Origin: Frigidibacter sp. ROC022
GTDB taxonomy: Bacteria; Pseudomonadota; Alphaproteobacteria; Rhodobacterales; Rhodobacteraceae
Assembly (NCBI RefSeq): GCF_024723735.1
Contig: NZ_JANQDU010000001.1
Span: 806,001 to 870,000, forward strand
Length of the DNA: 64,000 nt
Direction of reading: 5' to 3'
The notes beneath the pieces are model-generated. The model did not search any database. It had not been told where the DNA came from and saw only the letters and a program-made list of their open reading frames with translations. This document shows, one piece after another, positions 1 to 9,816 of the stretch (the stretch's first letter is position 1; every line of letters begins with the position of its first letter). The position numbers and the translations under genes were made by a program.

Positions 1-933
1 ACCGATTGCGACGCCGGGCCCGAACTGCTGGCCCGGGTGGCGGCGGTCGAGGCGCTGTCGGAACATCCCCTGGGCCGGGCGGTGGTGGTCGGGGCCGAGG
101 CGCGCGGTCTGGCGCTGCCCGAGGTCTCGGGCTTTGCCGCGGTGGTCGGGCAGGGGGTCCGCGCCGAGGTGGCGGGCCATGCCCTGCGGATCGGCAACGC
201 CAGGTTCCTGCGCGCCGAGGGTGTCGATCCGGCGCCGCTGGAGGCCCGCGCCGAGGCGCTGGCGCAGGCCGGGCGGACACCGCTGCTGGTGGCCGAGGAC
301 GAGGCCGCCGTTGCGGTGCTGGGGGTCTCGGACCCGGTCAAGCCCGGGGCCGCCCCGGCGTTGCGGGCGCTCGAGGCGCTCGGCATCGGCACGGTGATGC
401 TGACCGGCGACGCCGAGGCGGTGGGCCGCGCGGTGGGCGCCGGGCTGGGCATCGGTTCGGTGCGGGCGGGGCTTGGCCCCGAGGACAAGGTGGCGGCGCT
501 TGCCGAGATGCGGCGCAGCGGGCCGGTCGCCTTCGTCGGTGACGGGATCAACGACGCGCCGGTGCTGGCGGGGGCCGATGTCGGGCTGGCGATCGGCACC
601 GGCACCGATGTGGCGATCGAGGCGGCCGAGGTGGTGCTGACCTCGGGCGATCCGCGGGGCGTGGCGACCGCGGTCGGTCTCAGCCGCGCGGTGATGCGCA
701 ACATCCGGCAGAACCTGGCCTGGGCCTTCGGCTACAACATCCTGCTGATCCCGGTCGCGGCGGGGGTCTTTACCCCCTGGCTCGGCTTCGGCCTGACCCC
801 GGCACTGGCGGCGGGGGCCATGGCGATGTCCTCGGTCCTGGTGGTGTCGAATGCGCTCCGGCTGCGGCGGTTCGGGCGGCATCGGGCCGGGGCAGGGCGG
901 CCGGGCCAGCCGGTCGCCGCCGTGCAGGGCTGA
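1..933 (+). CDS. copA: Copper-translocating P-type ATPase (P1B-1), C-terminal part
   Basis: The reading frame is open from base 1, so the gene starts outside the window; 310 residues are present. It would use ATP to export monovalent copper across the inner membrane. The nucleotide-binding domain begins with the SEHPLG form of the HP motif (residues about 20-25 of the fragment). The P domain shows MLTGD and then GDGINDAPVLAGADVGLAIG. The last two membrane segments carry the YN pair (AFGYNILLIP) and the MSSVLVVSNALRL motif, which define the Cu(+) subgroup. The metal-binding N-terminus, CPC motif and DKTG site lie off the left edge. Downstream genes are metabolic, so no copper operon is visible on this side. 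Confidence 0.93.
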   Translation, partial: TDCDAGPELLARVAAVEALSEHPLGRAVVVGAEARGLALPEVSGFAAVVGQGVRAEVAGHALRIGNARFLRAEGVDPAPLEARAEALAQAGRTPLLVAEDEAAVAVLGVSDPVKPGAAPALRALEALGIGTVMLTGDAEAVGRAVGAGLGIGSVRAGLGPEDKVAALAEMRRSGPVAFVGDGINDAPVLAGADVGLAIGTGTDVAIEAAEVVLTSGDPRGVATAVGLSRAVMRNIRQNLAWAFGYNILLIPVAAGVFTPWLGFGLTPALAAGAMAMSSVLVVSNALRLRRFGRHRAGAGRPGQPVAAVQG

Positions 934-1038
934 CGTCGTCTCGCCGCGGCCGAGCCCGAAACGGGCTTGAGCCCGCCGGCAGGAGGGGAGAAGGTTCTTC
1001 GGATCGGAAACCGCGCGACAACTCGGCAGGAGAGAGCC

Positions 1039-1803
1039 ATGAAGATCGAAGACATGCAGGCGGTGGTTTCGGGGGCGGCCTCGGGGCTGGGCAGGGCGGT
1101 GGCGCAGGCGCTGGCCGGGGCCGGGGCGGAGGTGACGATCTTCGATCTGAACGCCGAGGCCGGGGCCGCGACGGCGGCGGAGCTGGGCGGGCATTTCGCC
1201 CGCGTCGATGTGTCCGACCCGGAAAGCGTGGCGCATGGGCTGGCCGAGGTCGCCGCCCGTCAGGCGCCGCTGCGGATCGCGGTGAACTGCGCCGGGATCG
1301 CCCCGGCGGCCAAGACCGTCTCGCGCGGGGCGGCGCATGATCCGGCGCTTTTCGCCAGGGTCGTCGCGGTCAATCTTCAGGGCAGCTTCAACCTGGCCTC
1401 GCAGGCCGCGGCGCTCATTGCCACCGCCCCGCATCTCGGCACCGACGGCGCGCGGGGGGTGATCGTCTCGACCGCCTCGGTGGCGGCCTATGACGGTCAG
1501 GTGGGGCAGGTCGGCTATGCGGCGTCGAAGGGCGGCATCGTGGCGATGACCCTACCGATGGCGCGCGACCTGGCACCGCTTGGCATAAGGGTCTGCGCCG
1601 TGGCGCCGGGGATCTTCCGCACGCCCCTGCTCGAGGGCTTGCCGCAGGAGGTGCAGGACTCGCTGGCCGGGCAGGTGCCGTTCCCTTCCCGGCTGGGCGA
1701 ACCGGCTGAATTCGCCGCGCTGGTCCGCCATATCGTCGAGAACGACATGCTGAACGGCGAGGTGATCCGGCTCGACGGCGCGATCCGGATGGCGCCGCGA
1801 TGA
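1039..1803 (+). CDS. Short-chain dehydrogenase, 3-hydroxyacyl-CoA dehydrogenase type 2-like
   Basis: A 254-residue cytoplasmic NAD(P)-dependent SDR. The cofactor loop is SGAASGLG near residues 10-17, the NCAG motif follows the Rossmann half, and the active site is a serine strand (VSTASVAAYDG) followed by YAASKGG. The long insert between strand and Ser, and the ending REP-type GEVIRLDGAIRM, resemble type 2 (HSD17B10-like) 3-hydroxyacyl-CoA or 3-hydroxy-2-methylbutyryl-CoA dehydrogenases. I chose the ATG at 1039 because AGGAGAGAG lies just upstream; an upstream in-frame ATG at 967 has no such site. The stop overlaps the next ATG by four bases, so it is coupled to the MmgE/PrpD gene. The substrate is inferred only. 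Confidence 0.85.
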   Translation: MKIEDMQAVVSGAASGLGRAVAQALAGAGAEVTIFDLNAEAGAATAAELGGHFARVDVSDPESVAHGLAEVAARQAPLRIAVNCAGIAPAAKTVSRGAAHDPALFARVVAVNLQGSFNLASQAAALIATAPHLGTDGARGVIVSTASVAAYDGQVGQVGYAASKGGIVAMTLPMARDLAPLGIRVCAVAPGIFRTPLLEGLPQEVQDSLAGQVPFPSRLGEPAEFAALVRHIVENDMLNGEVIRLDGAIRMAPR

Positions 1804-3089
1804 GCGCGGCCGGCAGCCTGACCCCGGCGCTGGCCCGTTTCGTCGCCGGGACCGATCCTGGCAGCGACACCGCCGCCCCGGCGCTGGCGATGCTGCGCCT
1901 GTCCCTGCACGACTGGGCCGCCTGCGGGATCGCCGGGCGGGACGAGCCGGTGGCGCGGCTGACACGGCAGATGGTGCTGGACGAGGCGGGGCGCGGCGAG
2001 GCGGCGCTGATCGGCGGCGGCAGGGCGCCGGCGCGGGGCGCGGCGCTGGTCAATGGCGCCACCAGCCATGCGCTGGACTATGACGACACCCATTTCGGCC
2101 ATATCGGCCACCCTTCGGTCGCCATCCTGCCCGCCGCACTGGCGGTGGCCGAGCGTCAGGGCGCCAGCGGCAAGGCGCTGATCGAGGCGGCGCTGATCGG
2201 GGAAGAACTTTCGATCCGGGTCGGGCAATGGCTGGGCCGGGGGCATTACCAGATCGGCTTTCACCAGACCGCAACCGCCGGCGCCTTTGGCGCGACGGCC
2301 GCGGCGGGGCGGTTGCTGGGGCTGGATGCTCCGGCGCTGGAAATGGCGCTCGGTCTGGTGGCGACCCGGGCCGCGGGCCTCAAGGCCGAATTCGGCACCA
2401 TGGGCAAACCCTACAACGCCGGGATCGCCGCCCAGGCCGGGGTCGAGGCGGCGTTGCTGGCGGCGGCCGGGTTCGTGGCCCGCCCCGATGCGCTGGAGGC
2501 CGGCTTCGGCCCGACGCATCACGGCGCCGCCGACCTGTCGGCGCTCGACGGGCTGGGCCGGGACTGGCGCTTTCTGGGCATCAGTCACAAGTTCCACGCT
2601 TGCTGCCACGGGCTGCACGCGATGCTGGAGGCGCTGGCCGGGCAGGATGGCGCCGGGGTCGAGGCGGTCGAGATAGCCACCAACCCGCGCTGGCTGACGG
2701 TCTGCAACATCGCCGAACCCGCGACCGGGCTCGAGGCCAAGTTCAGCTATCGCCTGACCGCGGCGATGGCTCTGGCCGGGCGCTCGACCGGCGCGTTGGA
2801 CAGTTTCACCGATGCCGCCTGCCACGACCCCGAACTGGTCGCCCTGCGCGACCGGGTGCAAGTGACGGGCGACGCGAACCTCGCCGAGACCGAAGCGCGG
2901 GTCCGGCTGACCGGTGTCCGGCCGCGCGAGCTGCACCACGACCTGACCGCGCCGCTGTCCTTCGAGGATCGCGCCGCCAAGCTGCGGGCCAAGGCCCGGG
3001 CGCTGCTGGGCGACGCGGCCGAGGCGCGGCTCTGGGAGGTCACGCAGGGTACCGCCGAGCCCGCCGCGCTGGCGGCCTGCCTGGGCTAG
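1800..3089 (+). CDS. MmgE/PrpD family protein
   Basis: 429 residues. The N-terminal half carries the family's hallmark stretch (NGATSHALDYDDTHFGHIGHPS, residues about 83-104), followed by GYHQTATAG-like and ATRAAGLKAEFGTMGKP segments seen in 2-methylcitrate dehydratase and cis-aconitate decarboxylase relatives. The family removes or adds water or CO2 on tricarboxylic-type substrates in the cytoplasm. It overlaps the preceding SDR gene by ATGA, suggesting a joint role in degrading a branched or dicarboxylic acid. No prpB/prpC genes are nearby, so a real 2-methylcitrate cycle role is not supported. The precise reaction cannot be read from the sequence. Confidence 0.85.
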   Translation: MSAAGSLTPALARFVAGTDPGSDTAAPALAMLRLSLHDWAACGIAGRDEPVARLTRQMVLDEAGRGEAALIGGGRAPARGAALVNGATSHALDYDDTHFGHIGHPSVAILPAALAVAERQGASGKALIEAALIGEELSIRVGQWLGRGHYQIGFHQTATAGAFGATAAAGRLLGLDAPALEMALGLVATRAAGLKAEFGTMGKPYNAGIAAQAGVEAALLAAAGFVARPDALEAGFGPTHHGAADLSALDGLGRDWRFLGISHKFHACCHGLHAMLEALAGQDGAGVEAVEIATNPRWLTVCNIAEPATGLEAKFSYRLTAAMALAGRSTGALDSFTDAACHDPELVALRDRVQVTGDANLAETEARVRLTGVRPRELHHDLTAPLSFEDRAAKLRAKARALLGDAAEARLWEVTQGTAEPAALAACLG

Positions 3090-3103
3090 GGGCGGGCTTG
3101 CCG

Positions 3104-3937
3104 ATGCTGCGCGCCCTGATCCTTCTCTGCCTGCTGGTTCCCGGCCTGGCCCGGGCGCAGGCCCTTGAAACCCGCAGACTGGCCGATGGCCGCAGCTATC
3201 TGTTCGCGGCGCCGAAGGGCGTGGCCCATCCGCCGGTGATCCTGGCCCTGCATGGCGGCGGCGGCAATCCGCGGCAGTTCGCCCGAAGCTCGGGGCTGGT
3301 GGCGCCGGCGCTGGCGCGGGGCTATGCGGTCGCCTTTCCGGCCGGCAGCGGCCGGACCCGGCTGCTGACCTGGAACGCCGGACATTGCTGCGGCTATGCC
3401 GCCGCGCAGGGGATCGATGACCTGGGCTTTCTCGATGCCGTGGTCGCCGATCTGGCGGCGCGGGATGGCGCCGGGCCGATCTTTGTCACCGGCATGTCGA
3501 ATGGGGCCATGATGGCGGCGGCCTTTGCGGCGACGCGGCCCGGAACCGTCCGGGCCGGGGCCTGGGTGGCCGGGACGCTCGACCTCTCCCGCTATCCGCC
3601 AAAGGCCCCGGTTCCGGTGCTGCATATCCACGGCGACGCCGATCCGCGGATTCCCTTCGACGGCGGGGCAGGGCCGAAACAGCTCAGCCCGGCGGTCTAT
3701 CCCCCGGTCGCCGAAGAGGCCGCCGCCTTTGCCGCCCGCTGGCCGACCTCGGCGCCGCTGCGGGAGCGGTCGGGCAACCTGATCCGCGACATCTACCGCG
3801 ACCGCGCCGGGCGGCCGGTGGTGGTGACGCTGCGGGTGGTGGGCGGCGGGCATACCTGGTTCGGCGGCCGCTGGGCGCGGCGGCAGGCCCTGTCGGCCAC
3901 GCAAGAGGTGCTGGATTTCTTCGACGCCTGGCGTTGA
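3104..3937 (+). CDS. Secreted PHB depolymerase/LpqC-type esterase
   Basis: 277 residues with an N-terminal signal peptide (MLRALILLCLLVPGLARAQA, cleavage after about residue 19-20). It is an alpha/beta hydrolase of the polyhydroxybutyrate depolymerase/feruloyl esterase (LpqC) family. The oxyanion region is ALHGGGGN, the nucleophile elbow GMSNGAMMAA, an acidic residue lies in HIHGDADPRIPF, and the catalytic histidine is in GGGHTWFGG. WNAGHCCGYA is typical of this family. It is expected in the periplasm or outside the cell, acting on short-chain esters. It starts 14 bases after the MmgE/PrpD stop and may be co-transcribed. It runs convergent with cinA, with only seven bases between stops. Confidence 0.85.
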   Translation: MLRALILLCLLVPGLARAQALETRRLADGRSYLFAAPKGVAHPPVILALHGGGGNPRQFARSSGLVAPALARGYAVAFPAGSGRTRLLTWNAGHCCGYAAAQGIDDLGFLDAVVADLAARDGAGPIFVTGMSNGAMMAAAFAATRPGTVRAGAWVAGTLDLSRYPPKAPVPVLHIHGDADPRIPFDGGAGPKQLSPAVYPPVAEEAAAFAARWPTSAPLRERSGNLIRDIYRDRAGRPVVVTLRVVGGGHTWFGGRWARRQALSATQEVLDFFDAWR

Positions 3938-3944
3938 GCGGCGC

Positions 3945-4415
3945 TCAGCCCTCAAGCGCGCCGATCAGCAGCGCCAGCGCATGTTCGACCGTCGCGGCCC
4001 GGACCCGGCTGCGGCCGAGGGCGCCGAACTCCACCGTTTCGCTGCGGCAGGCGCGGTCCTGGGCCAGGCCGAAGCAGACCCGGCCCTCGGGCTTGTGCTC
4101 CGAGCCGCCCGGCCCGGCGATCCCGGTCACGGCGACGGCCAGGGTGGCGCCGGTCCGTTCCAGCGCGCCCTGCGCCATTTCCCGCGCGACCTCTTCGGAA
4201 ACCGCACCATGCGCGGCGAGGCTGCGCTTCCGGACCCCCAGAAGCGCCACCTTGGCGGCGTTGGAATAGGTGACGATCCCGGCCTCGAAGATATCCGACG
4301 AGCCCGCGACCTCGGTGATCGCGCCGCCGATCAGCCCGCCGGTGCAGCTTTCCGCCGTGGCGATCCGGGCGCCCTTGGCACGGGCCAGGGACAACAGCCG
4401 CTCCGCCGCGCTCAT
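3945..4415 (-). CDS. pncC: CinA C-terminal domain protein (nicotinamide-nucleotide amidase)
   Basis: 156 residues containing only the CinA C-terminal domain, which deamidates NMN to nicotinic acid mononucleotide in pyridine nucleotide recycling. Visible motifs are TAESCTGGLIGGAIT (residues about 18-33), GIVTYSNAAK, and AVTGIAGPGGSEHKPEGRV. The long N-terminal molybdopterin-like domain of full CinA is absent, as is usual in alphaproteobacteria. The ATG overlaps the pgpA stop by four bases, so it is the last gene of an ispDF-pgpA-cinA transcript, an arrangement common in Rhodobacteraceae. Confidence 0.92.
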   Translation of the reverse strand: MSAAERLLSLARAKGARIATAESCTGGLIGGAITEVAGSSDIFEAGIVTYSNAAKVALLGVRKRSLAAHGAVSEEVAREMAQGALERTGATLAVAVTGIAGPGGSEHKPEGRVCFGLAQDRACRSETVEFGALGRSRVRAATVEHALALLIGALEG

Positions 4416-4903
4416 CGCATCAGCACCCCATGCGCCAGCGCCGCCAGCAGCGCCACGCCGATCGCCGCCGCCAGCCCGGCCAGCAGGTCGTCGAGCATCA
4501 GCCCCAGGGCGCCGCCCTTGCGATCCGCCCAGCCGATCGGGCCGGGCTTCCAGATGTCGAACAGCCGGAACAGCAGGAAGGCCGCGACCCAGCCGGGCCA
4601 GAGATCCATCGGCGGCCGGCCGACATGCGCAGCGCCGATCACGACCGGCAACAGGGCCAGCCATTGCCCGGCCACCTCGTCGATCACGATCTCCCCCGGG
4701 TCCGGGTCGTCGCCCAGCCGCAACTCGGCCCCGGCCGCCCAGTAGCCGAGCCCCGAGGCCAGAACTACCGCCGCCACCATCGCCCAGGGGCCGCCCAGCA
4801 CCGCGATCGCCCAGGCCAGCGGCAGCGCCGCAAGCGAGCCCCAGGTGCCCGGCGCCGGGCGCAGCAGCCCGACACCGAAGAAGATCGCCAGCATCCGGCT
4901 CAT
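4412..4903 (-). CDS. pgpA: Phosphatidylglycerophosphatase A
   Basis: 163-residue inner-membrane enzyme that dephosphorylates phosphatidylglycerophosphate to phosphatidylglycerol. It shows [17 protein letters not shown] near the start, the conserved [13 protein letters not shown] acidic motif in the middle, and [17 protein letters not shown] followed by [10 protein letters not shown]. Several hydrophobic helices are present (residues about 20-55, 75-90, 105-120, 140-160). The start overlaps the ispDF stop by four bases and its stop overlaps the cinA start by four bases, pointing to strict translational coupling. Confidence 0.93.
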   Translation of the reverse strand: MSRMLAIFFGVGLLRPAPGTWGSLAALPLAWAIAVLGGPWAMVAAVVLASGLGYWAAGAELRLGDDPDPGEIVIDEVAGQWLALLPVVIGAAHVGRPPMDLWPGWVAAFLLFRLFDIWKPGPIGWADRKGGALGLMLDDLLAGLAAAIGVALLAALAHGVLMR

Positions 4904-6033
4904 GGCGCCACCAGTGTCGCGACGGCCATCGCCGCGATCCCTTCCTCGCGCCCGGTGAAGCCCAGGCGCTCCGAGGTCGTCGCCTTGACCGAAATCCGAT
5001 CCGCCGCGACCCCCAGAACCGGCGCGATCCGGTCCTGCATCGCCTGTGCATGCGGGCCGATCTTCGGAGCCTCGCAGATCAGCGTCACGTCGGCCTGCGA
5101 GACCCGGTAGCCGCGCTCCCGCACCAACCCCGCCGCATGGTCGAGGAAGCGCATCGAATCGGCGCCCTTCCATTCGGCCTCGGAGGGTGGAAAGTGCCGG
5201 CCGATATCGCCGGCGCCGAGGGCGCCGTAGATCGCGTCGCAAAGCGCATGCAGCCCGACATCGGCATCCGAATGCCCGGCCAGCCCGCGCCCGTGCGGCA
5301 CCGTGACGCCGCAGAGCGTCACATGGTCCCCCGGCCCGAAGGCATGCACGTCAAAGCCCTGTCCGACCCGGACATCCATCGCCACCTCCAGCATCGCGCT
5401 CGCGCGCTCCATATCCTCGGGATGAGTCAGTTTCAGCGCCCGTTCGTCGCCATTGACCAGCGCCACCTCGATCCCTGCCGCCAGCGCCACCGCCACGTCA
5501 TCGGCGGCCGGGCCGCCCCTGTGGGCGCGGTGCGCTTCGAGGATCGCCTCGTAGCGGAACCCCTGCGGGGTCTGGGCGCGCCAGAGACCGGTCCGGTCGG
5601 CGGTGCCCGTGATCCGGTCGCCCTGGGTCCGCCACAGCGCATCGCTCAACGCCAGCCCGGGGGCCACCGCCACATGCCGGTCCAGCGTATCGGACACCCG
5701 CAGGATCATCTCGGCCGGGACAAGCGGCCGCGCCGCGTCATGGATCAAGACATGGGCACAATCGCTGCCTTCGAGCGCTTCCAGCCCGGCCAGCACCGAT
5801 CCGGCGCGCTCGGCGCCGCCCGCCACCACCTGGCAGCCGGGAAATTCATCGGCGCGGGACAGGTCCTCGGCGCGCAGCACCAGAACGATCCGGGCCTCGG
5901 GCAGGGCGGCCTGAAATGCCTCGACCGAACGGTGAACGACGCCTTTGCTGCCAAGCACTTGCCACTGCTTGGCCACCGGGCCGCCCATGCGGATGCCGCT
6001 GCCTGCGGCGACGATGATGATCGCGGTGGACAT
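4900..6033 (-). CDS. ispDF: Bifunctional IspD/IspF (MEP pathway)
   Basis: 377-residue fusion of 2-C-methyl-D-erythritol 4-phosphate cytidylyltransferase (IspD, residues about 1-215) and MECDP synthase (IspF, about 220-377), two non-adjacent steps of non-mevalonate isoprenoid synthesis. IspD has [16 protein letters not shown] and [11 protein letters not shown]. IspF has [31 protein letters not shown] and [10 protein letters not shown], including the zinc-binding Asp/His pair. The start at 6033 has GAGGAG a few bases upstream; a 7-codon upstream extension does not. It heads the ispDF-pgpA-cinA operon. Fused IspDF is established in alphaproteobacteria. Confidence 0.96.
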   Translation of the reverse strand: MSTAIIIVAAGSGIRMGGPVAKQWQVLGSKGVVHRSVEAFQAALPEARIVLVLRAEDLSRADEFPGCQVVAGGAERAGSVLAGLEALEGSDCAHVLIHDAARPLVPAEMILRVSDTLDRHVAVAPGLALSDALWRTQGDRITGTADRTGLWRAQTPQGFRYEAILEAHRAHRGGPAADDVAVALAAGIEVALVNGDERALKLTHPEDMERASAMLEVAMDVRVGQGFDVHAFGPGDHVTLCGVTVPHGRGLAGHSDADVGLHALCDAIYGALGAGDIGRHFPPSEAEWKGADSMRFLDHAAGLVRERGYRVSQADVTLICEAPKIGPHAQAMQDRIAPVLGVAADRISVKATTSERLGFTGREEGIAAMAVATLVAP

Positions 6034-6232
6034 CCGGTGCCTCTCCTCGGCCACTCTCTAGGCGCTGCGGTTTGGCCATGCAATGCCACGACTCCGTGAG
6101 TGTATGCCTATTTTTTGGGCGATTATGATTTCGCGATGAAAATTGATGCAGTGCCGCGGGGGCGGTGCTTGCAAGGCCCGGCCCGCGTCGTTAGCGCAGA
6201 ACTGACCAGAACCCGGATGACCCGCTGCCTTC
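6034..6232. promoter_or_regulatory. Divergent intergenic region between ispDF and dusB
   Basis: About 200 bases separate the two divergent operons. The stretch 6105-6150 is markedly richer in A/T than its surroundings, with a T6 run and several short A/T blocks, and is the likeliest place for both promoters. I cannot define a convincing -35/-10 pair for either direction, and see no open frame with a ribosome-binding site. Confidence 0.4.
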
Positions 6233-7254
<1,022 letters not shown>

Positions 7255-7258
<4 letters not shown>

Positions 7259-8328
7259 GCACCGCCGAAGCGATCTGGGCCTCGCTGCCGGTGCCGGCCT
7301 TCCTGCTGGATGACGGCGATGCGATCCTCGATACCAACGCGGCGGCCGAGATCTTTCTGAACGCCTCGTCCAAGAGCATGCTGGGGGCACCCTTCTTCGA
7401 CCGGCTGACCATCGATGCGCCGCTGGAGGAAGCCTTTCGCCGGGTCCGCAGCGACCATTCCGGCCTGTTCATCAACAATGTCGATGTCTCGGGCGGCAAC
7501 GCGCCGCCGGTGCAGTGCAACATCCAGATCGCGCCGCTGATCGACTATCCCGGCCATGTCCTGCTGATCATGGAGCCGCGCCATATCGCCGACCGTCTCG
7601 GCCGGGCGCAGGCGGTGAAGTCCTCGACCCGTTCGGCGATCGGCATGGCGGAAATGCTGGCGCACGAGATCAAGAACCCGCTGGCCGGGATCACCGGGGC
7701 GGCGCAGCTTCTGTCGATGAATCTCGGCCCCGAGGATCAGGAACTGACCGATCTGATCGTCATGGAAAGCCGCCGGATCGTGGCCCTGCTCGAACAGGTC
7801 GAGCAGTTCGGCAACCTGCGCCCGCCGATCCGCAAGCCGGTGAATGTCCACGACCTGCTGGACCGGGCAAGGCGCTCGGCCCTGGTCGGCTTCGGCGCCC
7901 ATATGAAGATCGTCGAGGACTACGACCCCTCGCTGCCGCCGACCTTCGTCGATGGCGATCAGCTGTTGCAGGTCTTCCTGAACCTGTTGAAGAACGCCGC
8001 TCAAGCATCTGGAAAAAATGGAACAATTCGGCTTCATACCTTCTATGACCTGAGCTTGCGCCTGCGCCGCAAGGATGGCTCGGGCTCACCCCTGCCGCTG
8101 CAGGTCGAGATCATCGACGACGGCCCCGGCATTCCGCCGGACATCGCCGCCGACATATTCGAACCCTTCGTCTCGGGGCGTGAGAACGGCACCGGCCTGG
8201 GTCTCGCGCTTGTTTCAAAGATCATATCCGATCACGACGGCTGGATTGCCGTCGACTCGGTTCCCGGCCGCACCGTGTTCCGTATCTCGCTGCCGGTGGC
8301 GCCGAAATCTGCCAAGGAGACTGACTGA
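7255..8328 (+). CDS. ntrB: Nitrogen regulation sensor histidine kinase NtrB
   Basis: 357-residue soluble kinase/phosphatase that sets NtrC phosphorylation in response to PII. The N-terminal PAS domain (residues about 8-120) is followed by a HisKA box [20 protein letters not shown] (phosphorylated His near 138). The HATPase domain has the N box [12 protein letters not shown]1 [10 protein letters not shown] box IFEPFVSGR and G2 GTGLGLALV. There are no membrane segments. The ATG at 7255 overlaps the dusB stop; the stop shares one base with the ntrC start (TGATG). Length and order match R. capsulatus ntrB. Confidence 0.96.
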
Positions 8329-9701
8329 TGGATGGCACCGTTCTTGTTGCCGACGACGACCGGACAATCCGCACGGTCCTGACCCAGGCGCTGACCCGGG
8401 CCGGGTGCAAGGTTCATGCCACATCGAGCCTCGTGACGTTGATGCGTTGGGTGGAAGAGGGCAAGGGCGACCTGGTCATCTCGGACGTGATGATGCCGGA
8501 CGGGAACGGGCTCGAGGCGCTGCCGCAGATCAGCAAGCTGCGTCCCGGCCTGCCGGTGATCGTGATCTCGGCGCAGAACAACATCATGACCGCGATCCAG
8601 GCCGCCGAGGCCGAGGCCTATGACTATCTGCCGAAACCCTTCGACCTGCCCGACCTGATGAAGCGCGCGGCGCGGGCGCTGGAGATCAAGCGGCGCGCCA
8701 GCCCCGCGCCCCCGCGCCGCGAGTCGGGCCAGTCACCACAGGACGATCTGCCGCTGGTCGGGCGGACCCCGGCCATGCAGGCGCTCTACCGGCTGGTGGC
8801 ACGGGTGATGAACGCCGATCTGCCGGTGCTGATCACCGGCGAGAGCGGAACCGGCAAGTCCCTGATCGCACGCGCAATTCACGATTTCTCCGACCGCCGT
8901 TCCTTGCCCTTCGTGACTGTCGGCGCCGCCGATCTGGCGACCATGGAAGGCCCGGCGGCAGTGCTGAGCCGGGCCCGCAACGGCTCGATCCTCTTCGACG
9001 AGGTCGGCGATCTTTCGGAAGAGGCGCAGGCCCGGATCGTGCGGATGCTCGACAGTTTCACCGACAACGCGCCGCGGGTGATGGCGACCAGCCAGGCCGA
9101 CCTGTCGCGCAAGATCGAGGCCGGGGAATTCCGGCAGGATCTATTCTACCGGCTCGGCGGGGTCACGCTGGCGGTGCCGTCGCTGCGCGAGCGGGTCGAT
9201 GACATCGCCCTGCTGGCCGACCATTTCCTGGCCCGGGCCGAGCGCGAGGGGCTGCCGTTGCGGCGGTTCTCGGGCGAGGCGATGGATCTGGTCCGGGCCT
9301 ATTCCTGGCCGGGCAACGTGCGGCAGCTTGAAAACACCGTCCGCCGCCTGACCGTCACCGGCGGCGAGGAGGACATCTCGCGCGCCGAGGTCGATGCGGT
9401 GCTGGGCAACCAGCCGGCGATGGAACCGCTGCGCAATCAGGGCGAGGGCGAGAAGCTTTCGTCCTCGGTCCACCGGCATCTGAGGCGCTATTTCGACCTG
9501 CATGGCGGGCAGTTGCCGCCTCCGGGTCTCTATCAACGGATCCTGCGCGAAGTGGAGTTGCCCCTGATCGAACTGGCGCTGGATGCGACCGGCGGCAACC
9601 AGGCAAAATGTGCCGATCTGCTGGGCATCAACCGCAATACCCTGAGAAAAAAGATCACCGACCTCGATATTCGCGTGACACGACGCCGCAAGCTGATGTA
9701 A
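8328..9701 (+). CDS. ntrC: Nitrogen regulator NtrC lacking the GAFTGA loop
   Basis: 457 residues. The receiver domain has acidic D9-D11, phospho-acceptor D53 and K103. The AAA+ domain (about 142-370) has Walker A GESGTGKS at 171-178 and Walker B ILFDE at 221-225. A Fis-type helix-turn-helix closes the protein ([20 protein letters not shown]). Only about 20 residues lie between [11 protein letters not shown] and the Walker B strand, so the usual GAFTGA loop that contacts sigma-54 is missing. R. capsulatus NtrC is known to lack this motif and to activate sigma-70 RNA polymerase, so this protein probably works the same way. It is translationally coupled to ntrB. Confidence 0.96.
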   Translation: MDGTVLVADDDRTIRTVLTQALTRAGCKVHATSSLVTLMRWVEEGKGDLVISDVMMPDGNGLEALPQISKLRPGLPVIVISAQNNIMTAIQAAEAEAYDYLPKPFDLPDLMKRAARALEIKRRASPAPPRRESGQSPQDDLPLVGRTPAMQALYRLVARVMNADLPVLITGESGTGKSLIARAIHDFSDRRSLPFVTVGAADLATMEGPAAVLSRARNGSILFDEVGDLSEEAQARIVRMLDSFTDNAPRVMATSQADLSRKIEAGEFRQDLFYRLGGVTLAVPSLRERVDDIALLADHFLARAEREGLPLRRFSGEAMDLVRAYSWPGNVRQLENTVRRLTVTGGEEDISRAEVDAVLGNQPAMEPLRNQGEGEKLSSSVHRHLRRYFDLHGGQLPPPGLYQRILREVELPLIELALDATGGNQAKCADLLGINRNTLRKKITDLDIRVTRRRKLM

Positions 9702-9816
9702 GAATGACACAGAGAGTGGCAGATCGGCGTCAGGTCGGCACATAAGCCACGAGCGGTGCGGTTCTGCAACGGCCCAGCAAAGGGTCGGGCGGGCCGGAGA
9801 GTCAGGTGGTCGGAAC

